In this document: in pieces, positions 26,059-34,364 of the stretch
Layout: every line of letters starts with the position of its first letter
Position numbering within the stretch: position 1 is the first letter of the stretch
Assembly: GCA_947366105.1 (NCBI GenBank)
Contig: CANAZK010000005.1
Location: 1 to 47,641, forward strand
Length of the DNA stretch: 47,641 bases
Direction: 5' to 3'
Origin: an uncultured Lachnospiraceae bacterium
GTDB taxonomy: Bacteria; Bacillota; Clostridia; Lachnospirales; Lachnospiraceae
The notes under the pieces: generated by a model
The model's database searches: none
What the model saw: the letters and a program-made list of their open reading frames with translations, nothing else
Told to the model about the DNA's origin: nothing
Made by a program: the position numbers and the translations under genes

Positions 26059-26733
26059 ATGTCACAGAAAATTTTGGTAGTAGATGATGAAGAGGGAATT
26101 CTTTGTCTTCTTCAGGATTATTTTGAAATACAGGGATATAAAGTGATAACCGCAAGAGGCGGAATTGAGGCGCTTGAAAAGGTATATCAGCTGCCGGATA
26201 TCATTTTGCTTGATATTAATATGCCGGATTTGGACGGGCTTGAAGTGTGCAGGAAAATCCGGGAGCACGTGAGCTGCCCCATCGTATTTTTGACGGCAAA
26301 GGTAGAAGAGCAGGACAGAATCAACGGTCTTATGATGGGCGGCGACGACTATATTCTCAAACCGTTCAGCATAGATGAACTGGGTGTGAGAGTGATGGCT
26401 CATTTAAGAAGAGAGCAGAGGAAAAATGAGAAAACGCCGGTGAAGCTTATAGGAGATATCGCTTTTTATTACGGTGAGAGAACGGTGTACTGCAAAGGAA
26501 ATAAACTGAATCTTACGAAAACGGAGTATGATATTCTAGAGCTTTTGTCCATGAATCCGGGACAGATATTTGGAAAGGACAGTATTTATGAGAAAACCAG
26601 AGGATATGACGCAGAGGGAGACAGTCAGATCGTGGCGGAGCATATCAGAAGAATCCGTGGAAAAATATCCCAGTTTACGAAAAATATCCCAATAGAGACG
26701 GTGTGGGGAGTTGGTTACAGATGGATTGGATAA
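26059..26733 (+). CDS. OmpR-family response regulator
   Basis: 224 residues. Receiver domain with acidic pocket D9-D10 and phosphoacceptor D52 (LLDINMPD), conserved FLTAK and KPFS lysine, followed by a winged-helix DNA-binding domain (about 130-222; LNLTKTEYDILELL, VWGVGYRW). It overlaps the histidine kinase by 13 bases. The direct repeat GTAGGAAA-N3-GTAGGAAA before the downstream ABC genes is its likely binding site, resembling VanR/BceR-type boxes. The module probably answers an envelope-active compound. Confidence 0.93.
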   Translation: MSQKILVVDDEEGILCLLQDYFEIQGYKVITARGGIEALEKVYQLPDIILLDINMPDLDGLEVCRKIREHVSCPIVFLTAKVEEQDRINGLMMGGDDYILKPFSIDELGVRVMAHLRREQRKNEKTPVKLIGDIAFYYGERTVYCKGNKLNLTKTEYDILELLSMNPGQIFGKDSIYEKTRGYDAEGDSQIVAEHIRRIRGKISQFTKNIPIETVWGVGYRWIG

Positions 26734-27941
26734 ATGAACAGGCGGAAATTATATGGCATAAGGTTAAAAACATGCCTTTAAGGGAGAGCCTTTTGGTATA
26801 TTTGCTTTTGGGCGTCCTTATCTGCGCGCTGTGTACATGGACTACGGAAATGCTCTGCGGCAGGCAGGTGGAGCTCATTTATGCGAAGCATGATATCGTG
26901 ATAGAAAGAATGGACGGGCAGCAGTACTATGCGATGCTGGTTCCAAGCGAAATGTCTGCGGATTTGTCGGAGAATGATTTCGCACGGCTGAAGATCTTGG
27001 GTATTATAGAAGGAGTGGCGCCGTATGTATACATGTCTCTTTTTACGGCTGTAATGGGCATTTGTTTTTACTATAAGAGAATCAAACGTCCATCTGAAAT
27101 TTTGGCAGAGGGAACAAGAGAGATTCAGAACAATAATTTAGACTTTGCTATGGAATATGACAGTAAGGACGAGATGGGAAAGCTTTGCATATCTTTTGAA
27201 GAAATGCGAAGAGAGCTTGCCGATAATAAAGAGAAAATGTGGAGTTTGGTGGAGGAACAGAAGAAAATCAATGCTGCGTTTGCTCATGATCTCAGGACGC
27301 CGCTTACTGTACTAAAGGGATATTCGGATTTTCTCTATCGTTATATTCCTGAACGGAAAGTGAGTGAGGAAAAATTACTGAGTACGCTTAAGCTTATGTC
27401 GGAGTATATAGCAAGGTTAGAGAGGTACAGCTATACTATGAAGGATATCCGCAATTTTGACGAGCTTAAGGTAAAGAGGGAAGAGGTGAGTCTGTGCAGG
27501 CTGATACGCAGAGTAAAGGAAACGGCGGATGCGTTAAATCAAATAGGAGAGATTCAAATCACTGTCCAGGGAGAAACAGATACGGATCAGATGATATGGA
27601 TTGATGAAAACGTGGTGTTTGAAGTTGTGGAGAATCTTCTTTCTAATGCGATCCGTTATGCAAAGTCCAAAGTAGAGATTGTAATCGGGGCAGAAAAGGA
27701 TGAAGAGATGCTGTACATTTATGTGAAAGACGATGGAGAAGGCTTTTCCGGGGAAGAACTGAAAAGGGCAAAAGCGCCGTATTTTTATAATGATAAAAAG
27801 AAAGCAGAAGGAGAACATTTTGGAATCGGGCTTCATATTGTCTCTGTTTTATGCAATAAGTGCGGAGGAACCTTAGATATCGCCAACAGTATCAATGGGG
27901 GAGCTTTCGCAAGTGTTTCGTTTTCTTACAGAAATTCTTAA
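26721..27941 (+). CDS. Sensor histidine kinase
   Basis: 406 residues from ATG 26721; GTG 26703 is in frame but sits inside the regulator with no good ribosome site. Two membrane helices (about 22-44 and 98-118) frame a short 50-residue outer segment. A HAMP linker follows, then the phospho-His box AAFAHDLRTPL with H189, and the ATPase boxes N (ENLLSNAIRYA), G1 (VKDDGEGF) and G2 (GIGLHIVS). The small sensor loop suggests it senses through the membrane or through its ABC partner. Confidence 0.92.
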   Translation: MDWINEQAEIIWHKVKNMPLRESLLVYLLLGVLICALCTWTTEMLCGRQVELIYAKHDIVIERMDGQQYYAMLVPSEMSADLSENDFARLKILGIIEGVAPYVYMSLFTAVMGICFYYKRIKRPSEILAEGTREIQNNNLDFAMEYDSKDEMGKLCISFEEMRRELADNKEKMWSLVEEQKKINAAFAHDLRTPLTVLKGYSDFLYRYIPERKVSEEKLLSTLKLMSEYIARLERYSYTMKDIRNFDELKVKREEVSLCRLIRRVKETADALNQIGEIQITVQGETDTDQMIWIDENVVFEVVENLLSNAIRYAKSKVEIVIGAEKDEEMLYIYVKDDGEGFSGEELKRAKAPYFYNDKKKAEGEHFGIGLHIVSVLCNKCGGTLDIANSINGGAFASVSFSYRNS

Positions 27942-27947
27942 AACTTT

Positions 27948-27980
27948 GTAGGAAAAGTGTAGGAAATTTTCTGTTATTCT
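27948..27980 (+). promoter_or_regulatory. Candidate response-regulator box and ABC promoter
   Basis: GTAGGAAAA (27948-27956) and GTAGGAAAT (27959-27967) are direct repeats 11 bases apart, one helical turn. They occupy the place of a -35, with TATTCT (27975-27980) as a possible -10. This is the usual layout of OmpR-type activator sites. Confidence 0.5.
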
Positions 27981-28009
27981 TTTGTTAGTGAAACGAGAGG
28001 AGGAAGAAA

Positions 28010-28894
28010 ATGAAAACGAAAATTGAAATTCAGCATCTAGACAAATTCTACGGTCAGAAAAAGGCGCTTTCAGACGTGAGTTTAACAATAGAGGAAGGCA
28101 TGTTTGGACTGCTTGGGAGGAACGGCGCAGGAAAAACCACGATTATGAAAGTTCTTGCAACGCTTCTTGAGAAGCAGGGAGGAAGCGTAAAGATATGCGG
28201 TATTCCGGTAGAAAACGCATCTGAGATACGAAAAATTACAGGCTATCTGCCCCAGGATTTTTCTATGTATCCGAATATGTCAGTGTATGAGGCAATGGAC
28301 TATCTTGGTGTACTGTCAGGACTTACAAAGGCGGAGAGAAAGCAGAGAATACCCATGCTTCTTGAAAAGGTGAATCTTCAGAGCAATTACCGTACAAAAG
28401 TAAAAGCGCTGTCAGGAGGAATGAAACGAAGGCTTGGGATTGCCCAGGCGATTCTGCACAATCCTAAAATATTGATTGTGGATGAGCCTACTGCGGGGCT
28501 TGACCCGGAGGAGAGGGTCCGGTTTCGGAACCTTCTCTGTGAGATTGCAGATGACAGAATTGTAATTCTGTCCACACATATTGTAGGAGACATTGAGGCA
28601 ACATGTGAAAAAATTGCCGTTTTGGATGAAGGGAAAATCCTGTTTCAGGGAACGGTGGCAGAGCTGCTGCATTTGGTAGAGGGTAAAGTGTATAAAGCGG
28701 AAATCAGCAGACATGAACTGGATGCGGTAAAAGAGAGATTTCTTGTGACAAGCATTTTGGCCCTTGGAAACAATGTGATGATAAGACTGCTTGCCGAGGA
28801 GGCCCCGTTTCAGGGAGCGGGACGCTGCGAGCCGGGAGTGGAGGATGCATATATGTATCTGATGCAGGGAAGAGGTGATTTGTTGTGTTCTTAG
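28010..28894 (+). CDS. ABC transporter ATP-binding protein
   Basis: 294 residues. Walker A GRNGAGKTT (36-44), Q-loop LPQDFS, signature LSGGMKRRLGIAQA, Walker B ILIVDEP and switch histidine in ILSTHIVGD. The C-terminal 80 residues form an accessory domain as in drug or antimicrobial-peptide exporters. It belongs with the next two permease genes and is probably driven by the adjacent two-component system. GAGAGGAGGAAGAAA precedes its ATG. The substrate cannot be read from the sequence. Confidence 0.93.
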   Translation: MKTKIEIQHLDKFYGQKKALSDVSLTIEEGMFGLLGRNGAGKTTIMKVLATLLEKQGGSVKICGIPVENASEIRKITGYLPQDFSMYPNMSVYEAMDYLGVLSGLTKAERKQRIPMLLEKVNLQSNYRTKVKALSGGMKRRLGIAQAILHNPKILIVDEPTAGLDPEERVRFRNLLCEIADDRIVILSTHIVGDIEATCEKIAVLDEGKILFQGTVAELLHLVEGKVYKAEISRHELDAVKERFLVTSILALGNNVMIRLLAEEAPFQGAGRCEPGVEDAYMYLMQGRGDLLCS

Positions 28895-30141
28895 AGCTTT
28901 GGAAAAAGGAATGCGGACAGGTCGCAAAGAGTCTTATTTACTGGCTGTACGTTATTGTTTTAGCGGTATTTTTTGTAAGCCAGCTTGGCAGTCTGAAAAG
29001 TCACATGCTAAAGGAACCGAAAAAAGGTCAGGACAGCTATGCGGAGTATGGAACGATGCAGAGCAATGATGAAAGAGAGATTATGCGGACGGCGCTTAGC
29101 AGTCTTGCACAGGGAATCTGGTATGAAGATTTTACAACCTATCCGGTGGGCTTTGTGAAGCATATTACTTTAAGTGAAGAGGAAATGGATGAAATTGAGG
29201 GCATCCTGCTTGAAACTACCGGGATGTCAAGGGATGCGGCAGGAGAAGATATAGCAAGGCATTTTCAAGAAAATAATCCGGAAAATTCATATGTACCATA
29301 TGTGGCGGAACCGAAGGAGGGGCTTGCATATGAAGACTTTCTGCGGAAGATGGAGCGGGTCAGCGAGATATTAGGTCCCGGTTCTGACTTTACAGAGGAG
29401 AGAATGAAAGCTTCCGCCAAGCTTCCAATGGATTATGAAGGGGCAATGGAAGCGTATCGTGATCTAGTGGAAAAAGACGGCTACACTGGCGGATATTTGC
29501 GGCTTTTCTGTGATTATATGGGAATTATCCTTGGAATTTTGCCTGTATTTGTAGCAGCGACAAGAATTTTGCGTGATAAAAGGGCTCAGATGCAGGATTT
29601 GATATTTGCAAGAAAAGCCTCCTCTTTTGCAATAATTACAAGCAGATATGCGGCAATGCTGTGTATGATGATGGCGCCGGTAATGGTGCTTTCACTGGCG
29701 CCTGTCGTGGAATGTGTGACATTTACAAAGGGAAGCAAAATAGCCCTTGATTACCTTGCATTTCTGAAGTATGATTTGGGCTGGCTTTTACCGACGGTGA
29801 TGGTGGTAACGGCATTGGGATTATTCTTAACGGAGATTACGGAGAGCGCGCTGGCAGTTCTTGTACAGGGAATATGGTGGTTTGCCGCCATATCACTTGG
29901 GGTAGATAAACTGCACGGCGGACAATACGGGTGGAATCTGATTCCAAGACACAATACAGAGATTAATTACAGCGGATTTGCCAATGGATATACACAGTTA
30001 GTATACAATAGGATATTCTATGTTATCTTGGCGATTGCGTTGACGGCAGTGACGATTCTTATATATGAGAAAAAGAGAAAGGGGCATTTAAGAAGGCGTG
30101 GAAAGATATTGCGGAATTATAAAAGAACAGATGAAGCATAA
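28885..30141 (+). CDS. ABC transporter permease (large subunit)
   Basis: 418 residues, starting at GTG 28885 and overlapping the ATPase gene by ten bases. One helix lies near the N-terminus (about 18-36, SLIYWLYVIVLAVFFVS). A large, acidic outer domain of about 170 residues follows, then a cluster of five or so helices (about 210-395). This ABC-2-like layout is seen in exporters for peptides or cell-wall-active compounds. The tail is basic (KKRKGHLRRRGK). No family name can be given with confidence. Confidence 0.8.
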   Translation: MFLELWKKECGQVAKSLIYWLYVIVLAVFFVSQLGSLKSHMLKEPKKGQDSYAEYGTMQSNDEREIMRTALSSLAQGIWYEDFTTYPVGFVKHITLSEEEMDEIEGILLETTGMSRDAAGEDIARHFQENNPENSYVPYVAEPKEGLAYEDFLRKMERVSEILGPGSDFTEERMKASAKLPMDYEGAMEAYRDLVEKDGYTGGYLRLFCDYMGIILGILPVFVAATRILRDKRAQMQDLIFARKASSFAIITSRYAAMLCMMMAPVMVLSLAPVVECVTFTKGSKIALDYLAFLKYDLGWLLPTVMVVTALGLFLTEITESALAVLVQGIWWFAAISLGVDKLHGGQYGWNLIPRHNTEINYSGFANGYTQLVYNRIFYVILAIALTAVTILIYEKKRKGHLRRRGKILRNYKRTDEA

Positions 30142-30718
30142 TGTTTTATGGCAGATTCTCCTAAGCGCGGTCATCCTTTTACTCTCTCCATTGATATTAG
30201 GACTACGCAATTTGGATGCAGTGCAGTCGGCAAAGGTATTGGAAATGTATGTGGCGCTGATAGGAATTATACTTTTGGTACCTGTGTTTCAGCCGGAACA
30301 GAATAAAGATTTGAGGGATTTGATTCAGTCAAAATATACGAAAATTTCTGTTATTTACAGTGTGCGCGTGCTTGCCGCCATATGCATTGGCGGGTTGATG
30401 CTTTTGATATATATGTGGGTAATGAAGCAGGGAAACTGTGAAATGGAAACAGGAAAATATTTCTTTGGAGTTATGGCGGAGATATTGGCATTTGGAGGTT
30501 TGGGAATACTGGCATATTCGTTAAGCGATAATGTCGTGATTGGTTACATGGCGCCGGCGGTCTACTATGTGGCGGCATACGGCGGAGGCGCAAAATACTT
30601 GAAGAAATTTTATCCATTTGGAATGGTTACGGATTATGATACCAAATACGTTTTATTTGCAGCAGGACTTGTATGCATTCTGTTTGGTATTATAATCAGA
30701 GGGAAAAGTCGGCGTTAA
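30098..30718 (+). CDS. ABC transporter permease (small subunit)
   Basis: 206 residues from GTG 30098, or 195 from ATG 30131. The first start overlaps the previous gene by 44 bases, the second by 11. Neither has a clear ribosome site, so coupling is likely. Six hydrophobic helices are visible (WQILLSAVILLLSPLILG, YVALIGIILLVPVF, VLAAICIGGLMLLIYMW and three more). It probably pairs with the preceding permease. The terminator at its stop closes the unit. Confidence 0.75.
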   Translation: MERYCGIIKEQMKHNVLWQILLSAVILLLSPLILGLRNLDAVQSAKVLEMYVALIGIILLVPVFQPEQNKDLRDLIQSKYTKISVIYSVRVLAAICIGGLMLLIYMWVMKQGNCEMETGKYFFGVMAEILAFGGLGILAYSLSDNVVIGYMAPAVYYVAAYGGGAKYLKKFYPFGMVTDYDTKYVLFAAGLVCILFGIIIRGKSRR

Positions 30719-30730
30719 ACCGGCTTTTTC
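30705..30730 (+). terminator. Terminator of the ABC operon
   Basis: AAAGTCGG (30705-30712) pairs with CCGGCTTT (30720-30727), one wobble, then more T. The stem overlaps the stop codon of the last permease. Confidence 0.75.
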
Positions 30731-30798
30731 CAGTTTCAGAGAAATAATTTAAAATGCAAAAATAGAAAATACAGCTTGCGATTAAGCGCTGGCTGCAT

Positions 30799-30818
30799 TA
30801 TCTTATATTTATAAGATA
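30799..30818. promoter_or_regulatory. Perfect 20-bp palindrome before MBL gene
   Basis: TATCTTATA and TATAAGATA arms are separated by TT and lie 17 bases before the start codon. Position and symmetry suit an operator or a leader hairpin. No candidate regulator is adjacent. Confidence 0.5.
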
Positions 30819-30835
30819 TACGAGGGGTGAGTTAT

Positions 30836-31531
30836 ATGAAAGTTACCTATTTAAGTCACAGTGGTTTTCTGCTGGAGCTGGAAGAAACACTGTTGTTATT
30901 TGACTATTACAAAGGAGATATCCCTGCTTTGCCGGACGGCAAAAGACTGTTCGTATTTGTAAGTCATCGGCATCATGATCATTTTAATCCGGCCATTTTT
31001 GAACTTGCAGGGCAAAAACCTGATACCAAGTATATTCTTTCCGGCGATATTTGGCTAAAGCGTGCACCGGCGCATTTGCAGGAGCAGACAGTGCGCTTAA
31101 AACGGGGAATCAGATGGGAGCAGGATAATCTCATAGTAGAAACGCTTAAATCTACCGATAAAGGCGCGGCATTTCTTGTAGAAGCAGAAGGGAAGACTAT
31201 TTATCATGCGGGGGATTTAAACGATTGGCGGTGGGACGAAGAGTCAGAAGAATGGAACCGACAGATGGCGGAGAAATTTCACAAATTTATCGAACCGCTA
31301 AGAGGAAAAGAAATTGACGCTGCATTTATTCCGCTTGACCCGAGACAGGAAGGAAATTATACTTTAGGTATGGATTATTTTTTGGATATTGCTAATGCAG
31401 AGAAAGTATATCCGATGCATATGTGGGATGATTATTCAGTGATTGACAGATGGCTTTCAGAGCATAAGAATCATCCGGGACGGGGAAGTATTGTAAAAAT
31501 TACATATCCCGGTGAAACATTTGAACAGTAA
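30836..31531 (+). CDS. MBL-fold metal-dependent hydrolase
   Basis: 231 residues from ATG 30836, which follows GAGGGGTGAGTTAT; GTG 30827 is in frame but lies in that ribosome site. The metal motif VSHRHHDHFN and the later YHAGDLNDW give the metallo-beta-lactamase dinuclear site. The UlaG-like subfamily has the opening YLSHSGFLLEL. The reaction is unknown; relatives include lactonases and phosphodiesterases. It is preceded by the palindrome at 30799-30818. Confidence 0.85.
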   Translation: MKVTYLSHSGFLLELEETLLLFDYYKGDIPALPDGKRLFVFVSHRHHDHFNPAIFELAGQKPDTKYILSGDIWLKRAPAHLQEQTVRLKRGIRWEQDNLIVETLKSTDKGAAFLVEAEGKTIYHAGDLNDWRWDEESEEWNRQMAEKFHKFIEPLRGKEIDAAFIPLDPRQEGNYTLGMDYFLDIANAEKVYPMHMWDDYSVIDRWLSEHKNHPGRGSIVKITYPGETFEQ

Positions 31532-31612
31532 AAGTGAACGGTAACGGGTGGTTTGTCTAAGGAATAAATAGTTTAAATTGGACACGCCTAATACGGGAAG
31601 GAGAAAAGAATT

Positions 31613-31993
31613 ATGAAGTTTCAGTTTACCCATTACAATTACAATGTTATGGATTTGCAGAAATCCATAAAGTTTTATGAGGAAGCATTGGGACTAAAGG
31701 AAGTAGTCCGCAAAGAAGCGGAGGATGGAAGTTTTATTTTGGTTTACTTAGGCGACGGTGCGACGGACTTCCAGCTTGAGCTTACATGGCTTCGGGATTG
31801 GGAGAAGGACTCTTATGATTTGGGGGATAATGAGATACATCTCGCATTTACGGTGGATGATATGAGTGCAGCTCATAAAAAACATGAGGAGATGGGCTGT
31901 ATCTGTTACGAGAATACAGAGATGGGAATTTATTTTATTAATGACCCGGACGGATACTGGCTTGAAATTGTACCGGAAAAACGGTATACTTAA
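31613..31993 (+). CDS. Glyoxalase I-like VOC protein
   Basis: 126 residues, one vicinal-oxygen-chelate unit of two beta-alpha-beta-beta-beta repeats. Candidate metal ligands are H7 (FTHYNYNV), the Glu in FQLELTW, the His in EIHLAF and the Glu in YWLEIVPEK, matching the H/E/H/E set of lactoylglutathione lyases. In organisms without glutathione the true substrate may be another thiol adduct or a different molecule. Own ribosome site (GGGAAGGAGAAAAG). Confidence 0.85.
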   Translation: MKFQFTHYNYNVMDLQKSIKFYEEALGLKEVVRKEAEDGSFILVYLGDGATDFQLELTWLRDWEKDSYDLGDNEIHLAFTVDDMSAAHKKHEEMGCICYENTEMGIYFINDPDGYWLEIVPEKRYT

Positions 31994-32015
31994 CCTATGA
32001 AAGGAGTTGGAAAAT

Positions 32016-32354
32016 ATGAAACTTATATTTGCCGTTGTGCGTGATGAGGATGCGAAACACGCAGTAAAAGAACTAAATAAAAGCGAATTTGGAGTTACGA
32101 AGCTTTCGAGTTCCGGAGGTTTTTTAAGAAAAGATAACTGTACGCTCATGATAGGAACAGATGATGAAAAAGTAGAATCCGTTATGGATATATTAAAACA
32201 GACTTGTGCGAAACGCGAAGAAATCGAGATTGTCACACCTTATCTGAATGAGGGGCTGCATCACATCTCTAATTATGCTTATACGCCGATTAAGGTGGAA
32301 GCCGGAGGGGCGATTGTGTTTGTAGTAGATGTGGCAGAATTTTGGAAAATATAA
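32016..32354 (+). CDS. DarA/PstA-type cyclic-di-AMP receptor
   Basis: 112 residues from ATG 32016 after AAAGGAGTTGGAAAAT. A PII-like trimeric protein that binds c-di-AMP. The conserved opening MKLIFAVVRDEDA, TKLSSSGGFLRKDNCTLMIG and the late GAIVFVV strand are hallmarks (Pfam DUF970). It relays osmolyte or cell-wall signals; its partner is unknown in most species. A strong terminator follows, which isolates it from the heat-shock cluster. Confidence 0.92.
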   Translation: MKLIFAVVRDEDAKHAVKELNKSEFGVTKLSSSGGFLRKDNCTLMIGTDDEKVESVMDILKQTCAKREEIEIVTPYLNEGLHHISNYAYTPIKVEAGGAIVFVVDVAEFWKI

Positions 32355-32373
32355 TAGCTGCTTTATACGAGCG

Positions 32374-32412
32374 AAAAGACTGTATTCCAGCGCCGGAGTG
32401 CAGTCTTTTTTT
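32374..32412 (+). terminator. Terminator before the heat-shock cluster
   Basis: GACTGTATTCC (32378-32388) pairs with GGAGTGCAGTC (32395-32405) with two wobbles, preceded by AAAA and followed by TTTTTTT. Confidence 0.9.
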
Positions 32413-32452
32413 GTGATATGGAAAGAAAAGTGTAAAAAAATTATAAACTAGG

Positions 32453-32523
32453 TTGACAAAAGAAAATTCGAGTGTTATCTTAATAAACGTAAGGTGTTAG
32501 CACTCAAAAGTTGAGAGTGCTAA
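32453..32523 (+). promoter_or_regulatory. hrcA promoter with perfect CIRCE operator
   Basis: TTGACA (32453-32458), 17 bases, TATCTT (32476-32481). Downstream lies TTAGCACTC (32497-32505), nine bases, GAGTGCTAA (32515-32523), an unmutated CIRCE element for HrcA. It should give heat-inducible, autorepressed expression of hrcA-grpE-dnaK(-dnaJ). Confidence 0.95.
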
Positions 32524-32544
32524 TAGATGAAAAGGAGGCAGAAG

Positions 32545-33585
32545 ATGAAGTCGAATCACGGGCTGGATGATAGAAAACTGAAGATCCTTCAGGCTATTAT
32601 CAAGACTTATTTAGAAACCGGCGAACCGGTAGGCTCCAGAACCATTTCAAAACATGCGGATTTGAATTTGAGTTCTGCAACTATCCGTAATGAAATGGCT
32701 GATTTAGAAGATTTAGGCTACATCATGCAGCCTCACACATCAGCGGGCCGCATTCCGTCAGACAGAGGCTACCGGTTATATGTAGATATGCTGATGGAAG
32801 AGAAGGAGCAGGAAGTAACCGAGATGCGGGAACAGATGCTTGAGAAAGCAGATAAGATGGATCAGATACTTAAGCAGGCAGCTAAGGTCCTCGCAGCGAA
32901 TACGAATTATGCAACAATGGTTTCCGCTCCGTCTAATAATAGGAACAAGCTGAAATTTATTCAGTTGTCACAGGTTGATGATGAGCAGATTATTGCAGTC
33001 ATCGTTATGGAAGGCAACATTATTAAAAACAAGATAGTGACGGTAGATGAACCGCTGGATAATGAAACCTTGCTGAAGCTGAATATGCTGTTGAACACAA
33101 ACCTGAACGGAATGTCAATCGAGGACATTAATCTTGGGATGATTGCCAGGCTGAAAGAGCAGGCGGGAATTCACAGCGAAGTTATCAGCGATGTGCTGGA
33201 TGCAGTGGCAAATGTAATCCAAGTGGATGATTTAGAGATTTACACGAGCGGCGCGACAAATATTTTTAAATATCCGGAGCTTTCGGATAAACAGAGCGCC
33301 CAGGAAATCATCAGCGCATTTGAAGAGAAGCACCAGCTTGTAAATTTGGTGACGCAGACTCTCGCGGAAGAAGAAAACAAAGGTATTCAGGTATATATTG
33401 GAAATGAAACACCGGTACAGACCATGAGAGACTGCAGTGTCGTAACCGCAACGTACGAATTGGGAGAGGGCATGCAAGGCACAATAGGTATTATCGGACC
33501 CAAACGGATGGATTATGAACATGTAATGAAGACGCTGAAAACTCTCATGGCAGAGTTGGATGCGATATTCCATAAAGAACATTAG
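32545..33585 (+). CDS. hrcA: Heat-inducible transcription repressor HrcA
   Basis: 346 residues from ATG 32545, placed by AAGGAGG at 32533-32539; an in-frame ATG at 32527 lies before that site. The N-terminal winged helix (LKILQAIIKTYLETGEPVGS, SSATIRNEMADLEDLGY) binds CIRCE. The remaining GAF-like and dimerisation domains need GroEL for activity. Last segment EGMQGTIGIIGPKRMDY is typical. It should bind the perfect site upstream and possibly the damaged one before clpB. Confidence 0.96.
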   Translation: MKSNHGLDDRKLKILQAIIKTYLETGEPVGSRTISKHADLNLSSATIRNEMADLEDLGYIMQPHTSAGRIPSDRGYRLYVDMLMEEKEQEVTEMREQMLEKADKMDQILKQAAKVLAANTNYATMVSAPSNNRNKLKFIQLSQVDDEQIIAVIVMEGNIIKNKIVTVDEPLDNETLLKLNMLLNTNLNGMSIEDINLGMIARLKEQAGIHSEVISDVLDAVANVIQVDDLEIYTSGATNIFKYPELSDKQSAQEIISAFEEKHQLVNLVTQTLAEEENKGIQVYIGNETPVQTMRDCSVVTATYELGEGMQGTIGIIGPKRMDYEHVMKTLKTLMAELDAIFHKEH

Positions 33586-33601
33586 AAAGGTGGAGTGACC
33601 G

Positions 33602-34303
33602 TTGGATAAGAAGATGAGTAATGAAGAAATAATAAAAGAGGCGGTGGAAGAAGCCAGAAGAGCCGCAGAGCAGGAAAAGGAAACAGAAACTTTGGAAGAC
33701 ATGGAAGAAACTGAAGCAGCAGAATGCGAAGAGGCGGAAGAAGCCGACGCAGAAGAAACTGACTCAGAAGAAGCTGACACAGAGGAATCAGAAGAAACTG
33801 AGGATGAAGGTTCTGAAAGAGGCGCACAAAAAGACAAAGGATTTTTCAAGCGTAAGCCAAAGAAAGACAAGAAAGAAGAAAAGATTGAAGAGCTTACAGA
33901 TAAACTTACAAGACAGATGGCTGAGTTTGACAATTTCCGTAAACGTACAGAGAAAGAAAAATCGGCGATGTACGAAGTCGGTGCAAAGGATGTAATCGAG
34001 AAAATTCTTCCGGTAATTGATAATTTTGAAAGAGGTTTATCCGCAGTGCCGGAGGATAAGAAAGAGGATTCATTCGTAACAGGAATGGAAATGATCTATA
34101 AACAAATGATGACAACTTTGGAAAGTATTGGCGTGAAACCAATCGAAGCTGTGGGAAATGAATTCAATCCGGATCTTCATAATGCGGTTATGCACATAGA
34201 AGATGAGGAATTAGGGGAGAATGTAGTAGCAGAGGAATTTCAAAAAGGATATATGTACCGTGACAGTGTGGTGCGCCACAGCATGGTAAAGGTTGCAAAC
34301 TAG
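33602..34303 (+). CDS. grpE: GrpE nucleotide exchange factor
   Basis: 233 residues from TTG 33602, which has AGGTGGAG six bases ahead; ATG 33614 is an alternative. GrpE releases ADP from DnaK. The first 80 residues are a very acidic, Glu/Ala-rich low-complexity region. A long coiled coil (about 95-150; DKLTRQMAEFDNFRKRTEKE) and the beta-wing domain (GMEMIYKQMMTTLESIGVKP, NPDLHNAVMH) follow. The acidic extension is longer than in many relatives. Confidence 0.95.
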   Translation: MDKKMSNEEIIKEAVEEARRAAEQEKETETLEDMEETEAAECEEAEEADAEETDSEEADTEESEETEDEGSERGAQKDKGFFKRKPKKDKKEEKIEELTDKLTRQMAEFDNFRKRTEKEKSAMYEVGAKDVIEKILPVIDNFERGLSAVPEDKKEDSFVTGMEMIYKQMMTTLESIGVKPIEAVGNEFNPDLHNAVMHIEDEELGENVVAEEFQKGYMYRDSVVRHSMVKVAN

Positions 34304-34364
34304 TAAAACAACAACTTAAACAATATAAACATTAAAAGTATAAAATTTAGGAGGAAATAAAATC

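Noticed and set aside
33232-33933. 233-codon minus-strand Ser-rich frame
   Set aside because: Serine run is the complement of the Glu codons in the acidic grpE N-terminus.
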